DNA of 64,000 bases from SZUA-309 sp965232595. GTDB taxonomy: Bacteria; Pseudomonadota; Gammaproteobacteria; Pseudomonadales; Azotimanducaceae. Under the pieces are notes generated by a model, which was not told the origin of the DNA, searched no databases, and saw only the letters and a program-made list of their open reading frames with translations. A program made the position numbers and the translations under genes. The stretch lies in contig OZ246983.1 in assembly GCA_965232595.1 (NCBI GenBank), positions 2,232,001-2,296,000 on the forward strand, in the 5' to 3' direction. Shown here in pieces: positions 48,553 to 57,603 of this stretch. The stretch's first letter is position 1; the number at the start of each line of letters is the position of its first letter.

Positions 48553-49005
48553 ATGGCGGACAACGACAAGCCGATCAGCGGCGGTTGCCTGTGCGGGCGG
48601 GTGCGCTTCGAGGTCGACCGGCTGACGGGGCCTTTTGAGCTCTGTCACTGCCCGCGTTGCCGCAAGGTCACGGGCTCAGCCTACGCCGCCACGGTGGGGG
48701 CGCAGGCGGAGGACTTCCGCTTTCTGAGCGGCGAGGAAGCGATGCGCAGCATCACCCTGCCGCTGCGCGATCGCCCCCCGGCCTACGGTTTGAGCTTCTG
48801 CGGCGATTGCGGCTCGGCGCTGCCGACGCCGCCAGAGTCTGGTCACTTCGAGATTCCAGCCGGGCTGCTCGATGACGATCCGGGGCTTACGCCGGATAAG
48901 CACATCTACGTGGAGCACAACGCGCCCTGGCATCGCATCACCGACGAGCTGCCGTGCTACACCGCGGAAGAGATAGCGGCGCACCGGGCAGGTGCGTCTT
49001 CGTGA
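48553..49005 (+). CDS. GFA family (glutathione-dependent formaldehyde-activating-like) zinc protein
   Basis: A 150-residue protein of the GFA/CENP-V fold. Zinc-binding Cys motifs are GGCLCGRVRF, CHCPRCRKVTGS and FCGDCGSALP, all at the usual spacing. Such proteins add glutathione to formaldehyde or have unknown small-molecule roles. It is divergent from the GMC oxidoreductase, whose product aldehyde it might help to process, which is inference from position only. Confidence 0.9.
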   Translation: MADNDKPISGGCLCGRVRFEVDRLTGPFELCHCPRCRKVTGSAYAATVGAQAEDFRFLSGEEAMRSITLPLRDRPPAYGLSFCGDCGSALPTPPESGHFEIPAGLLDDDPGLTPDKHIYVEHNAPWHRITDELPCYTAEEIAAHRAGASS

Positions 49006-49138
49006 GGCCAGGCGCACGTTTGCCCTAAAAACGCTCCGACGCGCACTGAATATTCACCGCGCCGTCATCAGCCGTTAACGCTCTGAGCGCAGGATGCGCC
49101 GCTTTGCACGGGGCCGATTGCGGCTCCAGCAGGTGATC

Positions 49139-49156
49139 GGCCGGGTTGGCCCGGCC
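49139..49156. other. Perfect hairpin upstream of the acyltransferase gene
   Basis: GGCCGGG / CCCGGCC with a TTGG loop, followed by TTTGCAAAGCC, which is itself nearly palindromic. It lies about 48 bp before the acyltransferase start, in the 198-bp gap after the GFA gene. It could terminate upstream transcription or be an operator; neither is shown. Confidence 0.35.
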
Positions 49157-49203
49157 TTTGCAAAGCCCGGTGTACCAACCCCCATAACGCAAGGAGCGCA
49201 GTG

Positions 49204-50001
49204 ATGTCCTCGATACCTGAGGCGCCGGTCAACATCCGGAGCAAGAAGGTCCCCACCCTCTACGAGTCTGATGAGTCCAAGTACGTTGGCCCGCACCGCT
49301 GGCAGGTTCGCTGGTGGGCGAAGGGCGTTCGGCGGCTGATGGAGCGTCGTGCCTACACGCGCTGGCTGGACGCTGCGGTGGACGAGATTCAGGTGCTGGG
49401 TGCTGAGCACCTTGAGGCCATTGATGGTCCCTGCGTATTCATCGCCAACCACACGAGCCACCTGGATACGCTGCTGGTGCACGGCGTCATGCCACGTGCG
49501 GTGCGACGAAAGCTGTATTTCGGTGCCGCTCAGGATCGCTGGTTCGTGAAGGGCAAGAAGAAGCTGGAGCTGAAGCCCTGGTATCAGTCCCTCGTCCTCG
49601 GCAACTTCCCCATCCTTCGGGGTGGTGGCGCGCGGGCTCTCTCCTATGCCCACTGGCTGCTCGAGAACGACCAGCACGTTTTCCTGTTTCCGGAAGGTAC
49701 CCGGGCGACGGGTGACGAGCTCGGAGAGTTCAAGAAAGGCGCTGCGCTGCTGGCGCTCGAGAACGACGTGCCGGTAGTGCCGCTGTACCTCTCCGGGCTG
49801 CAGGCGATCCGGCCGAAAGGCAGTCGGGAAGCCTGCCGTGGCAATGCCGGGGTAGAGGTCCTGGCGCCGGTCCGCTTCTCTGCGGGTAGCGATCCGGCTG
49901 CTGCCACAGAGCTTCTGCAGGCGCGCCTCAACGCCGTGCACAGGAGCCACGTGGAGCGTTCTGTTAAGCCTGCCGCGGTTCAGGTGTCGGACGCGGCCTG
50001 A
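49204..50001 (+). CDS. Lysophospholipid acyltransferase (PlsC-like)
   Basis: A 265-residue 1-acyl-glycerol-3-phosphate acyltransferase-family protein. Block I is NHTSHLD (NHxxxxD) with catalytic His/Asp; block III is FPEGTRAT and block IV includes VPVVPLYLSG. The ATG at 49204 was preferred to the adjoining GTG because AAGGAG is seven bases upstream. There is no clear transmembrane helix, so it may act peripherally. The substrate could be a lysophospholipid or another lipid; it is not necessarily the essential PlsC. Confidence 0.85.
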   Translation: MSSIPEAPVNIRSKKVPTLYESDESKYVGPHRWQVRWWAKGVRRLMERRAYTRWLDAAVDEIQVLGAEHLEAIDGPCVFIANHTSHLDTLLVHGVMPRAVRRKLYFGAAQDRWFVKGKKKLELKPWYQSLVLGNFPILRGGGARALSYAHWLLENDQHVFLFPEGTRATGDELGEFKKGAALLALENDVPVVPLYLSGLQAIRPKGSREACRGNAGVEVLAPVRFSAGSDPAAATELLQARLNAVHRSHVERSVKPAAVQVSDAA

Positions 50002-50013
50002 GCGGTTGCCCGA

Positions 50014-50634
50014 TCAGTAAGGGCGCAGCCCGCCGAAGTGGCTGCGCACCCGGCGGTCGAGCAACCAGTAGCCGATCAGGCCGCCGGCCACCGCGCTGAG
50101 CAGGGCAGCGACGATCAGCCAGATCAGCGGCACCCGGATCCCGCCGGCGTTCAGCTCGGCCTTGAGGGACTCGTTCTCTGCCCGCAGTGTTGGTAGCTCG
50201 GTGATTCCCGCCCGGGCCTCCGTGAGCTCCGCGCTGAGCCCATCAGCCTCCGAGTTTGCCGCCTCGAGCGCCGCCTCGGTCTCTGCCAGGCGGGTCGTTA
50301 TCGCCGCCGCTTCAGCTTCGACCACAGGCAGGCGTGAGCGGGCCGGTTCCGCTTCGACGATGTAGGCAGTCTTCACCCAGCCCACGTCGCCATCATCGGT
50401 GCGAACCCGGATCGACATCAGCGAGCGTTCGAGCACCGTCAGCCGGGTGCCACTGAGGAGTGTTCGGTTGGCCCGGCCGCTGGTTTCCTCGGTCGCGAAG
50501 AGACCCAGGCGAAGCTCGTCCGTTACGTAGACCACGTCGCCTTCGCTGGCCGCCAGCGCCTGGCTGGCCGCCAGCACGGCGATTAATCCGCTGACCAGGA
50601 GCCGTGGGAGGGCGGGGTACCTGAGTGGCTTCAT
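50014..50634 (-). CDS. TIGR04211-type SH3 domain protein (YgiM-like)
   Basis: A 206-residue protein: signal peptide (LLVSGLIAVLAASQALA), SH3b domain (DELRLGLFATEETSGRANRTLLSGTRLTVLE...VRTDDGDVGWVKTAYI), coiled coil (AAAITTRLAETEAALEAANSEADGLSAEL), and a C-terminal transmembrane helix (VPLIWLIVAALLSAVAGGLIGYWLL). This order is that of YgiM-like envelope proteins, whose role is poorly known. It overlaps the peptidase gene by four bases and is the last of a four-gene minus-strand set (50014-53025). Confidence 0.9.
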   Translation of the reverse strand: MKPLRYPALPRLLVSGLIAVLAASQALAASEGDVVYVTDELRLGLFATEETSGRANRTLLSGTRLTVLERSLMSIRVRTDDGDVGWVKTAYIVEAEPARSRLPVVEAEAAAITTRLAETEAALEAANSEADGLSAELTEARAGITELPTLRAENESLKAELNAGGIRVPLIWLIVAALLSAVAGGLIGYWLLDRRVRSHFGGLRPY

Positions 50635-51881
50635 TCGGCGTTTCCTTGTTCGGCCTTGCGGGGCAGCTCGGGGAGCGCTGGCGTGATGCCGAGCTCAGCA
50701 AGGCTTGCGGTCAGATGTGCAGCGGTCAGACCCTGGTTGGTCAGAGACCGGACCAGATCGTCCAGGCTGGAGCCAGCTGCCTGCAGCTGCTCTGCCAGGT
50801 CCTGAATGATGCCAACCGCATACGCCGTGTCGGCGCCGGTCGATGGCTCCGCCAGGCCGGCGCCTTCCCGCTCCGCCCACTGGGCAAGCTCGACCAAAGC
50901 ACCATCGAATCGACGCTGGCTGATGCCGCCGGTGCGACGGAGCAGCTCGAGGGCGTAGTACTCGGCCAGCCCTTCCACCAGCCAGTCGTCGCCGCCGCCG
51001 TTCAGATCGGCGAAAGCTACGTGTATGAGCTCGTGCAGCAGCGTGCTGGTGCCGTTGCCGCTGATCAGTGGTCGATGTGGGTGCAGGTAGAGCGAGGCTG
51101 GCGCAGACAGGCCGCCACGCCACATGTCCACGCCGCTGCCGACGATCAGCAGGCGCTCGGAGAACGCCGGGAATACTTCCACCAGCGCCGGTAAGGTCCA
51201 GCGCAGGAACGCCAGCGTGTCCTGGCGTCGGAACTCCTCGCCGACCGGTGCGGCAACGGCGACCCTGCGTCCGGCGATGCTGTCGCGACGGACCCCGATC
51301 TCACCGGCGACCATCCAGCCGACCGGTCGCGGGAACAACCGATCCCGGTAAACGCTGTGCACTTCCCTGTTCGATGGCCCGTAAGGGGTCTCGAAGCGCC
51401 AGCCTTCGGGGCCCGTGAAGCTGAGCGTTGCTTCCGCCGTTGCCCCGGCCAGGGCTCGGGTCCGGGCTGCCGGGAACAGGTCGTCGAGCCGAAGCACGGC
51501 CCAGCGCTCGGTGATTCGAGCATCGTGAACGCTGCCTCGAAGATGATCGATGGTCGCTCTGAACTGCAGGCTGCCGCCAGGCTCCGGGATCGACCATAAG
51601 GTCCGGTCCCCGTCGCGCTCGATCTCACCATCACCCTGGAAGTCGGTGTAGCGGTTGCCGGGCGCGTTCAAGTCCAGGCCCCTGAGCACGTGTCGGGCCT
51701 GGCTGACGCGGATCTGCACGTCGGCCATCCCGTTGGTCGGGTCCAGATGGGCGCTGAAGTGGAGCTGATAGCTGCCCCCTTCAGCGGCAGCTTCTCCTGC
51801 CGCCACCGCCTCGCCATCGGCGCAGGCGGCGAGGGTAAAAACGGCGCCGGCCAGGCAGACGCGGATCAGGCGCTGCAGCAC
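50631..51881 (-). CDS. HEXXH metallopeptidase-like lipoprotein (M61-like)
   Basis: A 416-residue lipoprotein (lipobox VFTLAACAD). The zinc motif is HELIH at 283-287, with Glu284 as base and Glu303 (LVEGLAEYYA) as third ligand, as in gluzincins; the N-terminal beta-sandwich domain recalls M61 glycyl aminopeptidases. The GTG at 51881, preceded by AGGGAG, was chosen because it places the lipobox right after a short signal; longer in-frame starts overlap the small lipoprotein gene. Substrate unknown, periplasmic. Confidence 0.8.
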   Translation of the reverse strand: MLQRLIRVCLAGAVFTLAACADGEAVAAGEAAAEGGSYQLHFSAHLDPTNGMADVQIRVSQARHVLRGLDLNAPGNRYTDFQGDGEIERDGDRTLWSIPEPGGSLQFRATIDHLRGSVHDARITERWAVLRLDDLFPAARTRALAGATAEATLSFTGPEGWRFETPYGPSNREVHSVYRDRLFPRPVGWMVAGEIGVRRDSIAGRRVAVAAPVGEEFRRQDTLAFLRWTLPALVEVFPAFSERLLIVGSGVDMWRGGLSAPASLYLHPHRPLISGNGTSTLLHELIHVAFADLNGGGDDWLVEGLAEYYALELLRRTGGISQRRFDGALVELAQWAEREGAGLAEPSTGADTAYAVGIIQDLAEQLQAAGSSLDDLVRSLTNQGLTAAHLTASLAELGITPALPELPRKAEQGNAE

Positions 51882-51897
51882 GAGCGTCTCCCTCTGC

Positions 51898-52080
51898 TCA
51901 GCGAATGCGTCCGCCGATGCTGATGCTGGTGCCCATGCCGCCGCCGCCGTAGTAGCCGCCGCCGCTGTAGGAGCTGAAGCCCACGCTGCCGTAGATCTGC
52001 GGATCATCGCAGCCCGAGAGGCCAAGGCAGAGCGTGGTCAGGAGCAGGACTCGGAAGGTTTTTCGCAGGTTAATTCTCAT
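51898..52080 (-). CDS. Small Gly/Tyr-rich lipoprotein
   Basis: A 60-residue lipoprotein: signal VLLLTTLCLGLSGCDD, then a tail rich in Gly, Tyr and Ser (GSVGFSSYSGGGYYGGGGMGTSISIGG). Length and composition look like small outer-membrane lipoproteins of unknown role. It is 16 bp upstream of the peptidase start and 9 bp after the VOC gene stop, all on the minus strand, so it belongs to that operon. Confidence 0.75.
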   Translation of the reverse strand: MRINLRKTFRVLLLTTLCLGLSGCDDPQIYGSVGFSSYSGGGYYGGGGMGTSISIGGRIR

Positions 52081-52089
52081 CGGGCTTCC

Positions 52090-53025
52090 TCAGTCAGCGT
52101 CGGAGTCAAAAGACCAGGTCTGCAGGGCGATCCCCGCACCGGACGGATCGGCGATCAGGGCCACCTGGCCACCGAGCGGTCGATCCTGAGCCTCCAGGTA
52201 AACAGTGCCGCCGAGCGCTTCGACTCGGGCGGTGATGGCGGCCGGATCCTCGACGCGGATGTAGGTGACCCAGACCGGACGCTGCTCGTCGAACGGATGG
52301 TTCATCACTCCCAGGGTTGGTTCGGCGCCGCGATTCAGCGTGCGATAGGTGCGGTCGGCTTCCAGCGCCACGTCATTTTCGGTGAGGCCGGTCATGCCCG
52401 TATAGAAAGCAGTGGCTGATTCCAGGTCGGTGGTCCAGAGCTCGTCCCAGAGGAAGTCGCCGTAGCCTGGCTGGCGTCGTTCCGGATCCCCTTCCGCGGT
52501 CTGCACCAGAGCCAGCAGCGCGCCTTGCGGATCCACGACGATGGCCATCCGGCCGCGGTCTGCCACATCCGTTGGCGGGGTGAGCACCTCGCCGCCCTCG
52601 GCGGCGAAGGTGGCGGCTGCAGCATCCACGTCCGCTACCGACATCAGCACCACCCACTGCGAGATGTCGTCCGCATCGTTCTGCAGCCGCGCCTCGTTGA
52701 CCATGCCGCCGATCAGCCGGCCGTTGTGGCGGATCAGGCTGTAGGCGTCTTCGCCGCCGAGGTTGAACAGGTTGCCGACCCCCTGAAACTCCCAGCCGAA
52801 GAGTTCCTCGTAGAAGCGCCTGGACTCGGCCGGCTTGTTCGAGATCAGATCGCGCCAGACGATCCTTCCGGTGTCGTGTTCTCCCGTGGGCGCTTCCGTA
52901 ACGGCGGGGAGGCTGACCCCCGTTGCCGTGCAGCCGAGCGTGGCCAGCAGGACAAACGCCCCTGCCATCGCCCACTGCGCTCTGTGCTTCAGAGTTGGTT
53001 GCAGAGTCCCTTGCAGCGTTTTCAA
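52090..53025 (-). CDS. VOC (glyoxalase-fold) family lipoprotein with two domains
   Basis: A 311-residue protein. A signal with lipobox-like FVLLATLGC precedes two repeated VOC modules: WRDLISNKPAESRRFYEELFGWEF... and WDELWTTDLESATAFYTGMTGLTE.... Each holds the beta-alpha-beta-beta-beta pattern; IVVDPQGALLALVQ and LIADPSGAGIALQ are equivalent strands. Most VOC proteins are cytoplasmic; an exported one is less usual. Metal ligands cannot be set with certainty. First gene of the 50-53 kb minus-strand set. Confidence 0.82.
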   Translation of the reverse strand: MKTLQGTLQPTLKHRAQWAMAGAFVLLATLGCTATGVSLPAVTEAPTGEHDTGRIVWRDLISNKPAESRRFYEELFGWEFQGVGNLFNLGGEDAYSLIRHNGRLIGGMVNEARLQNDADDISQWVVLMSVADVDAAAATFAAEGGEVLTPPTDVADRGRMAIVVDPQGALLALVQTAEGDPERRQPGYGDFLWDELWTTDLESATAFYTGMTGLTENDVALEADRTYRTLNRGAEPTLGVMNHPFDEQRPVWVTYIRVEDPAAITARVEALGGTVYLEAQDRPLGGQVALIADPSGAGIALQTWSFDSDAD

Positions 53026-53055
53026 TCCGATTCCTCGATCAACGATAATGGGCGG

Positions 53056-53922
53056 ATGCTAACCCAGATTCATGGCCTGATTCGACGCTTCGCGACCCGC
53101 CTGCTGCTTGCGGTCGCTACCTGGAGCGCTGCGAACGTGGTGGCTCAGGAAGCTGACATCGACGCGCCGAACGTCAGCTACATACATGCGGCCGTGCTCG
53201 GCACCGGCACCTACACGCTGCACGGCCGCCGGGTGACCATGCTGAAGATGCCGTTCGCCTGGAAGCAGCGCCCCGCAACGCCGGAGTCGGTGGGCTGGCG
53301 GTGGCTGTTCCCGACTACGCTCGGCTATGACGATCTGTCGAAGGTCGATTCGGACATCATCGGCGCGCTGCTGCCGGACCAGCTGGTGACGCTGACCTTC
53401 ATGCCGGGTGTTGAGTTCATCTACCCGGTCAACGAGAACTGGTACATCAAGCCGTTCGTCGAGCTCGGTGGCGGCCATGACTTCAACAGCCACGAGACCT
53501 TTGCCCTGACCCATCTCGGCGTGCGCAGCCTGTCGCCGTTTGAGCTCGGTGAGAACTGGCAGCTGCTGCTCGGTGCCGCCGCCCGGTGGGCAGGCGAGTA
53601 CCAGTTCGATTCGGAAGACACCAACTCCTTCGGCATCATCGATCTGGGTGCCGACCTGCGCCGCAACCTGCCCTGGAAGCTGTTCGACCAGCGGCTGAAC
53701 ATGGGCGCCTACTACATCTATCAGCGCTACCTGCCGGAGTGGGGGGCTGGTGATGCCGTCGATTGGGAGAGCCGAAACCGGGAGCTGCACGAGTTTGGTC
53801 TGAGCCTCGGCGTGCCGCACGGCAAGAAGATCTTCGGCATCAACGTCCGCCGGGTGCGGGTCGGCTTCAAGAAAGGCGGCGACTTCCAGGGCTGGACCTT
53901 CGGCACCGAGTTTCCGTTCTGA
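53056..53922 (+). CDS. Probable outer-membrane protein of unknown function
   Basis: A 288-residue exported protein with a signal peptide (RLLLAVATWSAANVVAQ). It is strand-rich and aromatic (WYIKPFVELGGGHDFNSHETFALTHLGVRS; NMGAYYIYQRYLPEW), ending FGTEFPF, a C-terminal Phe as in beta-barrels. No family name. Divergent from the VOC gene with a 30-bp gap. Confidence 0.72.
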   Translation: MLTQIHGLIRRFATRLLLAVATWSAANVVAQEADIDAPNVSYIHAAVLGTGTYTLHGRRVTMLKMPFAWKQRPATPESVGWRWLFPTTLGYDDLSKVDSDIIGALLPDQLVTLTFMPGVEFIYPVNENWYIKPFVELGGGHDFNSHETFALTHLGVRSLSPFELGENWQLLLGAAARWAGEYQFDSEDTNSFGIIDLGADLRRNLPWKLFDQRLNMGAYYIYQRYLPEWGAGDAVDWESRNRELHEFGLSLGVPHGKKIFGINVRRVRVGFKKGGDFQGWTFGTEFPF

Positions 53923-53932
53923 TCAGAGCCGA

Positions 53933-54484
53933 TTAGAGCTGGTAGTAGTCCGGCAGGTCGGAGGCGGAGATTCGACGTGCGTTCAGAAACGGGTTGTGGC
54001 CGAAGTAGATGTCTTCGCCGACCAGCTTTGCCGCTTCGCCCGCCGGCCAGACGGTCAGCAGCTGGGTGCTGGTGAGGATCAGGTCCTCATCCGTCACCGG
54101 GCTGCCATCGAGCTCGGCGAGGCCCATTCCCTTGACCATGGCGCCGCTGTAGATCTGCTTGACCTGACCCTCGGTGATCACGCCACCGTCGTCGACGAAG
54201 ATCCGCTCGGTCACCACCTGAAACTGATTGGTCTTCGAGGCGATCATGTTCTCGTAGAAGCCACGGACGGCGGCGCCCCCCTTCAACGTGAACGGTTCAT
54301 CGCGCCAGAAGTGATAGATGGGCTCGGCGATCAGCGTGCCCATGAGCGGCTCCAGGTCACCCTTGATCTCGAACTCCATGTGGTTGCGGACCTCGGTGAG
54401 GAGGGTCCGGTGCAGCTCGTTGTCCGTGCGCGCGGCCAGCGCCTCCAGCTCGAGCCAGCTGTCGTGCGGTTCGATCGCGTTCAT
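53933..54484 (-). CDS. SnoaL/NTF2-like protein
   Basis: A 183-residue cytoplasmic protein with the cone-shaped NTF2-like pattern: EALAARTDNELHRTLLTEVRNHMEFEIKGDLEPLMGTLIAEPIYHFW, then LKGGAAVRGFYENMIASKTNQFQVVTERIFVDDGGVITEG. SnoaL-like proteins bind or isomerise small hydrophobic molecules and often occur in catabolic clusters. The start overlaps the SDR stop by four bases, so the two are coupled. Confidence 0.75.
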   Translation of the reverse strand: MNAIEPHDSWLELEALAARTDNELHRTLLTEVRNHMEFEIKGDLEPLMGTLIAEPIYHFWRDEPFTLKGGAAVRGFYENMIASKTNQFQVVTERIFVDDGGVITEGQVKQIYSGAMVKGMGLAELDGSPVTDEDLILTSTQLLTVWPAGEAAKLVGEDIYFGHNPFLNARRISASDLPDYYQL

Positions 54485-55302
54485 GACTGCCTGCTCCGGC
54501 GGTCTGCGTAGCGCGGTGGCCGGTTGCCGTGCTCATCGGTGAGGTCGAACTCTTCCGCCAGATCCTCTACCCACTGGATCGAGCCGCTGCGGGCCTTAAG
54601 ATCCGGCGCCGTCAGCAGGGCGACCGCCGCCCGACCAACGAATGTAGGGGTCTGCATGCTCGACAGGTCCATTTCCTGAACCTTTGCCGCGTCCTCGATG
54701 AACTCGGTAGAGACGGCGCCCGGGTAGAGAACCACCGCGGCCACGCCTTTCGGTTCCAGCTCGATCGCCATGTCGGCCGTCAGCCGGTCCAGGCCCGCCT
54801 TGCCGGCGCCGTAGGAGCTGGAGAAGTGGTAACTCTGCCCGCCCGGCGACGAGACGTTCAGGATGGCGGCGCCCGGGCCTGCCTCGAACAACAGCGGTGC
54901 GGCATGCCAGCTGGCGACGTAGTGGGCGCGCAGGCCGATGCCCACCTGGTCGTCCCAGATCTGGATCGGGTGATCCCAGAAGCCGCCACCCCAGGCAGGC
55001 GGGCTCGGGATCTTGTAGACGTTGTTCACCAGGATGTCGATGCGGCCGGCTTCTTCGCCGATTTGCCTGAACAGCGCCTCGATCTGCGCGTCGTCACCAT
55101 GATCACACTGGATCGGTCGGCCTTCGCCGCCCGCTTCGCTGACCAGCCGGGCGGTGGTGTCGATGGTGCGCTCGCCGTCGCCCGTGGTTCGACCGGTTAC
55201 GTAAACGGTGGCGCCCTCCGCCCCGAGGGCAATGGCGATGGCTTTGCCGATGCCTCGGCTGGCGCCGGTCACCACGGCGATTTTTCCTGTCAGTTCAGCC
55301 AT
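54481..55302 (-). CDS. Short-chain dehydrogenase/reductase
   Basis: A 273-residue NAD(P)-dependent oxidoreductase. The cofactor motif TGASRGIG is near the N-terminus, NNVY in place of the usual NNAG, catalytic Ser in NVSSPGGQ and YxxxK as Tyr-Gly-Ala-Gly-Lys. The ATG at 55302 (MAELTGKIAVVTG) was selected over an upstream ATG at 55374 inside the MFS gene. It overlaps the MFS end by eight bases and the NTF2-like gene by four. Substrate unknown. Confidence 0.9.
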   Translation of the reverse strand: MAELTGKIAVVTGASRGIGKAIAIALGAEGATVYVTGRTTGDGERTIDTTARLVSEAGGEGRPIQCDHGDDAQIEALFRQIGEEAGRIDILVNNVYKIPSPPAWGGGFWDHPIQIWDDQVGIGLRAHYVASWHAAPLLFEAGPGAAILNVSSPGGQSYHFSSSYGAGKAGLDRLTADMAIELEPKGVAAVVLYPGAVSTEFIEDAAKVQEMDLSSMQTPTFVGRAAVALLTAPDLKARSGSIQWVEDLAEEFDLTDEHGNRPPRYADRRSRQS

Positions 55303-56899
55303 TGGCGGCTCCCGTCGGTTGTTCCTGCACGTTTTCTCCCAGAGCGCGCGCTCGATCAAGCCTGCTGGCCTCATCCTTCGGCAGGTAGCGCCAGGCCAGG
55401 GTCAGGAAGATCAGCGTCAGCACGAAGATGCCCATGGCTGAAGCGATGGCCGTCTGCAGTGCTTCCGCCTCGCCCATGCCGGAGGCCCGGAAGCCGTCGG
55501 AAAGCTGACCCATGAAGTATGGCCCTAAGGCGAGGCCGATGAAGGTGTTCACCAGGATGTAGTAAGCGCCGGCCACCGCCCGCATGCGTGGCATCACCAG
55601 GTCTGCTGCGGTGCTCGGCGGGATGCCGGGCCAGGCGGCGCTGAACAGGTGGTGCGCCAGGTTCATGGCAAAAGCCAGCATCAGGCTTTCGGTGTAGATC
55701 ATGATCAGCACCAGAGGGATGGTGCCGAACACCGCCAGATAGCCGATCACCAGCCGCCCTGCCGGGTGTCGGTGTTTCATCACGTCGCCGAGCCAACCGC
55801 CCAGAGTCACGCCGAGCCAGCCGCCGATGGCGCTGCCGAGGCCGATGTAGATGCCGACCTCTGTGGCGGTGGTTTCGTGCAGCCGCAGGAGCAGGGGTGC
55901 GGTCCAGAAGCCGACGCCGTAGGTGACGAAGCTGATGGTCGGGAAAGCCAGCATGGTGAAGATCATGGCCTTCGACTTGAAGATCATGGCGAAGGTGGCG
56001 GGATCTCTGGCGGCCAGCGACTGCGCCCAGGAGAACACCACGTACACGCCGATGCCGATGGCCACCCACTGCGGCACGTTGTCCGTCAGGTAGATGAGGC
56101 CGACGGAGGCGGCGGCGATCACAACAGCAGCCAGGGCGTTTCTGGAGAGCGAGGCGCCGGCTGCCCTCAGGCCTGGCAGGTTGAGCAGCGGCAGCACCGC
56201 CATCATCTCCGTGCCCAGGACTTTCCAGGGCTCCGGATGCTCTTCGGTGACCAGCCCCTCGCTGACGCCGCGTTTCGGCTCTCTGAGCGTGCGCACCCAG
56301 GCGGCCATGAGGATGCCTGGGATACCGACGGCCATGAAGGCCACATGCCAGCCCTTGAGGCCGAACGGTGACTCGCCGGCGACCGGGTAGGCGTTGGACC
56401 AGGTGTCGAGAATCAGCCCGCCAATGAACAGGCCAATGCCGCCGCCGATGTAAACGCCGGACGAGTAGATGCCGATCACCGTCGCCCGCAGCCGGGTCGG
56501 GTAGTAGTCGGCGAGCATGGAGTAGGCGGCTGGCGAGGCGCTGGCTTCGCCGATGCCGACCCCGATCCGGAACGCCGCCAGCACCGGGAACGAGCGGGCC
56601 AGACCGGACAACGCCGTCATGGCGCTCCAGAACATGAGGCCGATTGAGATCAGGCTGCGGCGGACCCAGACGTCGGCAAAGCGGGCCAGCGGGATGCCGA
56701 ACACCGCGTAGAAAACGGCGAACACGGTGCCGTACAGGAAGCCCATCTGGGCGTCGGTGATGCCGAGGTCGGCTTTGATGTCCTCGGCCAGGATCGAGAG
56801 GATGTTCCGGTCGATGAAGTTGAAGACATAGACGATGACGAGCACCGCCAGCACGTAGTGGGCGTACCAGCCGCCCAGCTTGGTTTTCTTCTCGCTCAT
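55295..56899 (-). CDS. MFS transporter, spinster-like family
   Basis: A 534-residue major facilitator. Helix 1 is HYVLAVLVIVYVFNFIDRNIL, a hallmark of the spinster/aromatic-acid-type branch, and the loop 2-3 signature GIPLARFADVWVRRSLISIG is intact, followed by about ten more helices. The ATG at 56899 (MSEKKTK) follows GGGGAGAGGG; a second ATG at 56911 is possible. It shares overlaps with the SDR gene, so it may import the substrate of this catabolic set. Confidence 0.9.
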   Translation of the reverse strand: MSEKKTKLGGWYAHYVLAVLVIVYVFNFIDRNILSILAEDIKADLGITDAQMGFLYGTVFAVFYAVFGIPLARFADVWVRRSLISIGLMFWSAMTALSGLARSFPVLAAFRIGVGIGEASASPAAYSMLADYYPTRLRATVIGIYSSGVYIGGGIGLFIGGLILDTWSNAYPVAGESPFGLKGWHVAFMAVGIPGILMAAWVRTLREPKRGVSEGLVTEEHPEPWKVLGTEMMAVLPLLNLPGLRAAGASLSRNALAAVVIAAASVGLIYLTDNVPQWVAIGIGVYVVFSWAQSLAARDPATFAMIFKSKAMIFTMLAFPTISFVTYGVGFWTAPLLLRLHETTATEVGIYIGLGSAIGGWLGVTLGGWLGDVMKHRHPAGRLVIGYLAVFGTIPLVLIMIYTESLMLAFAMNLAHHLFSAAWPGIPPSTAADLVMPRMRAVAGAYYILVNTFIGLALGPYFMGQLSDGFRASGMGEAEALQTAIASAMGIFVLTLIFLTLAWRYLPKDEASRLDRARALGENVQEQPTGAANG

Positions 56900-56993
56900 C
56901 CCTCTCCCCATGAAGCGCGCCCTTGTGATAGCAGAGTTCCTGTCCTGGCGCAAAGCGCCGCGAGGCGTAAGATCTGGAGCAGGAGGGGATGCC

Positions 56994-57599
56994 ATGAGCA
57001 AAGAGACCGCCATCGTCGGCGTCGCCGAGCACGGCAACTCGGCAGAGTTGGTGACCTTGTCAGTCGCCGGCCTGCTGCTCGACCGGCGCCGCGTCGATCT
57101 GACCGAAGGCCTGCCCACTCAGCCCTATCACCACGAAGGCGCCTGGGCGGTAGGCCGCTATAAGGACAGCGCCTGGTCGCGGGACGTGACCCTGGAAGAG
57201 GCGATCGAGCTGGTGCAGCAGGTCGAAGCCGCAGCGGCGGAAGGCGCGCGAAATTGCCTGGAGGCGCTTGCCGCCGAGCTGGCGGTGCCGGTGGCGCGGA
57301 TTGCCATTCGCACCTGCCCGACGCTGCCAGACACCATCGAGGCCCGGATCCGCGACAACCGCGCCCAGACCATGGCTGATTCGATCATGTACCGGCAGGC
57401 GCTGGCAGCTGCGGCGGCAGAACGTGGCTGGTCGGTGGTCTGGTACGATCGGAAGCAGGTGGTCGAAGAGGCCGCCGCCAGCCTTGCCGGCGAGGACCTG
57501 CAGGCGGCGCTGAAAGCCATGGGCAAGCAGGTCGGACCGCCCTGGCAGGCCCGGCACAAACTGGCCGCGACGGCGGCGCTGGCCGCCGCCGCGAGTTAG
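56994..57599 (+). CDS. Hypothetical protein (201 aa)
   Basis: A soluble alpha-beta protein with Ala-rich helices (EEAIELVQQVEAAAAEGARNCLEALAAEL) and strands (VARIAIRTCPTLPD; GWSVVWYDRKQVVEEAAASL). The N-terminus ETAIVGVAEHGNSAELVTLSVAG reads like the first strand-loop of an RNase H-like or actin-like fold, but I cannot name a family. The ATG follows AGGAGGGG. Divergent from the MFS gene and convergent with the DUF3604 gene, four bases away. Confidence 0.65.
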   Translation: MSKETAIVGVAEHGNSAELVTLSVAGLLLDRRRVDLTEGLPTQPYHHEGAWAVGRYKDSAWSRDVTLEEAIELVQQVEAAAAEGARNCLEALAAELAVPVARIAIRTCPTLPDTIEARIRDNRAQTMADSIMYRQALAAAAAERGWSVVWYDRKQVVEEAAASLAGEDLQAALKAMGKQVGPPWQARHKLAATAALAAAAS

Positions 57600-57603
57600 C
57601 TTC

